A stretch of 64,000 bases of DNA from Akkermansia muciniphila (GTDB taxonomy: Bacteria > Verrucomicrobiota > Verrucomicrobiia > Verrucomicrobiales > DEV007): positions 1 through 64,000 of the forward strand of contig CAMCXS010000015.1 in assembly GCA_945883495.1 (NCBI GenBank). Reading direction: 5' to 3'. Positions within the stretch are counted from its first letter, which is position 1, and every line of letters begins with the position of its first letter. The notes under the pieces are model-generated. The model was not told the DNA's origin. It searched no databases and saw only the letters and a program-made list of their open reading frames with translations. Both the position numbers and the translations under genes were made by a program. Shown here in pieces: positions 62,437 to 64,000 of the stretch.

Positions 62437-64000
62437 ATGGTGACAAATTCTTCCATGGCGGTTCCGGCGACATCTCCCCCTCCCCTTCCGAGCGCGGCGG
62501 AATGGTTTGCTTCGGCCCTCAACTTCCCGGATCTGGCGGCAGGGCCGGAATTGTCACAAGTCGCCGAGCCGGCCCAGCCCTTCGTCACCGCCGCCGTCCT
62601 CCGGAGTAGCACCGCGAATCGCGTGTGGATCGTCTGCCGCGACGTGCGCATCCAAGAACAGATGCACCACGACCTGCGAGTCTGGGGCATCGCCTCCCAA
62701 TTCTTCCCGGAACTCGAATTCTCCGGGTTCGCCGACGCCCTTCCCGACCCCGACATCGCCGCCGACCGGCTCACGATTCTCAATACCATGGGCTCCACGG
62801 AGGCGGCCTCGGAACGCAAGGTTGTCATCCTATGCGAGGAAAGCCTTGGCGATACCGTCCCCGCGCCCGGCTCGCTCCAGAAAGACGAAATCCGCCTCTC
62901 GCTCGGCGACCGAATCGATCTCGACGCCCTCCTGGAAAAGCTCGAAGACGCCAACTACGAACGCGTTCCCCAGGTCTTCCAACGCGGCCAGTTCGCCTTG
63001 CGCGGCGGCATTCTCGATGTCTTTTCCTGGCAAGACGCGGTGCCCTCTCGCATTGAGTTGTTCGATGACGAGATCGAGTCGTTGCGCGAGTTCGATGTCG
63101 ATGAGCAAATCTCCACCGGCCGAGTACCCACGGTTTCCATCCTCCTCCAAGCCAGCGCCGAAGGAACTCACTGCGAACTCGTCGCCTACCTCCGGCCGGG
63201 CGATTTGGTGATCGGAGTCGAGTGCGACGCCAAATCTCGCGCTCACCAGACGATTCTTTCCGGCGGCGAGCCCGAAAACGCCCGGCTTGCCTGCTTCGAC
63301 AATCCGCTCGGCGCTTTCGCGGCGGGAGATTTCGTGCTCCAGGAGGTGCGACGCACCCAGTTCATCCGGCAAATGCACGAGTGGCACGAGGACGGATGGC
63401 ACGTCGCCATGGTCTTCAATACCGAAGGAGAACGCGAACGTTTCGCGGAACTCGTCGATGCCGGATTCCTCTCCAGCGGCTTGATTCAACCGGTTTTGGG
63501 ACGCCTGGAACGCGGCTTCACCGTCCCCGCCGCTTCGTTGGCGGTGCTCTCCGATGCCGAGATCTTCGGCCGTTACCAGCATTTGCGAACGCGGCGCCTC
63601 TCCGAAAAGCGGATGAAGCAACGCCGCGTCACCGGGGAAGCCGATCTCCGGGAATACGCGGAAGGCGATTTCGTCGTGCACCACGAATACGGGATCGGCA
63701 AATTCCTCGGCATCCAAAAGCGCGATGGGATGGAAGTCATCGCCATCCGCTATGCCGAAGAAGCCACCCTCTACGTCCCGGTCGATCAGTCGCACCTCGT
63801 CAATCGCTACGTCGGCGTTGGCAAGGTCCGCCCCGACCTGGATCAGCTGGGCGGAAAGAAGTGGAATCGCACCCGGGAGAAAGCAGAAAAATCCATTCTC
63901 GACTACGCCGCCCACCTCCTCGATACCCAGGCGGAGCGAACCACCAGCAAGCCCTACGTCCACGAGCCAGACACGAAGTGGCAATGGGAATTCGAGAACT
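62437..64000 (+). CDS. mfd: Transcription-repair coupling factor Mfd, N-terminal part
   Basis: The frame runs off the right window edge, so only about the first 520 codons are seen. Start at the ATG of MVTNSSMAVPATS; a second in-frame ATG lies six codons on. Visible parts are the UvrB-homology module (YERVPQVFQRGQFALRGGILDVFSW), a linker region and the CarD-like RNA polymerase interaction domain YAEGDFVVHHEYGIGKFLGI, then VDQSHLVNRYVG and KWNRTREKAEKSILDYAA. Mfd removes stalled RNA polymerase and recruits UvrA for repair. The translocase motor would lie beyond the window. Confidence 0.92.
   Translation, partial: MVTNSSMAVPATSPPPLPSAAEWFASALNFPDLAAGPELSQVAEPAQPFVTAAVLRSSTANRVWIVCRDVRIQEQMHHDLRVWGIASQFFPELEFSGFADALPDPDIAADRLTILNTMGSTEAASERKVVILCEESLGDTVPAPGSLQKDEIRLSLGDRIDLDALLEKLEDANYERVPQVFQRGQFALRGGILDVFSWQDAVPSRIELFDDEIESLREFDVDEQISTGRVPTVSILLQASAEGTHCELVAYLRPGDLVIGVECDAKSRAHQTILSGGEPENARLACFDNPLGAFAAGDFVLQEVRRTQFIRQMHEWHEDGWHVAMVFNTEGERERFAELVDAGFLSSGLIQPVLGRLERGFTVPAASLAVLSDAEIFGRYQHLRTRRLSEKRMKQRRVTGEADLREYAEGDFVVHHEYGIGKFLGIQKRDGMEVIAIRYAEEATLYVPVDQSHLVNRYVGVGKVRPDLDQLGGKKWNRTREKAEKSILDYAAHLLDTQAERTTSKPYVHEPDTKWQWEFEN

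Overview
This is a 64 kb GC-rich chromosomal window of about 60 genes. The gene content suggests Verrucomicrobiota or a close PVC relative, but this is inferred from gene style, not from a marker search. The basis is a gmk-yicC-coaC cluster, a secreted SnoaL-like protein next to a Gly/Ser/Pro/Arg-rich protocadherin-like surface protein, a sulfatase, a YHYH-domain protein, AP2-domain proteins, and many short palindromic repeats between genes. No rRNA, tRNA, CRISPR array, prophage or complete insertion sequence was seen.

Layout. 1-5.8 kb is an accessory zone: the end of an Rpn/transposase-like gene, an AP2-HNH endonuclease, two unrecognised genes of lower GC, dispersed repeats, an RND-pump remnant, and an antitoxin beside a truncated ParE-type toxin. 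5.8-13.6 kb holds a two-component system with a divergent YHYH gene, small secreted proteins, a 3 x 153-bp tandem repeat, a duplicated 117-bp repeat, and SnoaL and VOC genes. 13.5-24.7 kb has coaC, gmk and yicC, the secreted SnoaL/protocadherin pair, a DUF502 protein, Uma2, DUF4058 and PLD genes, then a potassium channel, rhomboid and J-domain run. 24.7-32.8 kb is core: carB, mlaE-mlaF-mlaD, rplU-rpmA, trmL, and a stand-alone tandem-AP2 gene with its own clear promoter and terminator.

32.8-36.3 kb is the ATP-grasp/alpha-E/transglutaminase operon. Next come bioD and glmM, a repeat-rich gap with a 13 x 21-bp array and a mazG fragment, the divergent denD/ltnD pair, a ParA gene coupled to a roadblock-like gene, and groES-groEL. 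dnaE, a secreted protein and a PII gene with a good sigma-54 promoter follow. 50.7-56.3 kb is a leftward run: Gfo/Idh oxidoreductase, trypsin-fold protein, HicB-like, membrane HTH protein and FtsK. The window ends with a phosphomannose isomerase-DUF1232 fusion, an SRPBCC protein overlapping a sulfatase tail to tail, an unrecognised gene coupled to an esterase, and the start of mfd.

Most promising for novelty: the tandem-AP2 module shared by a stand-alone gene and an HNH nuclease; ParA with a roadblock partner; the isomerase-DUF1232 fusion; the His/Pro-rich sensor kinase with a YHYH protein; and repeats that create or extend coding frames.
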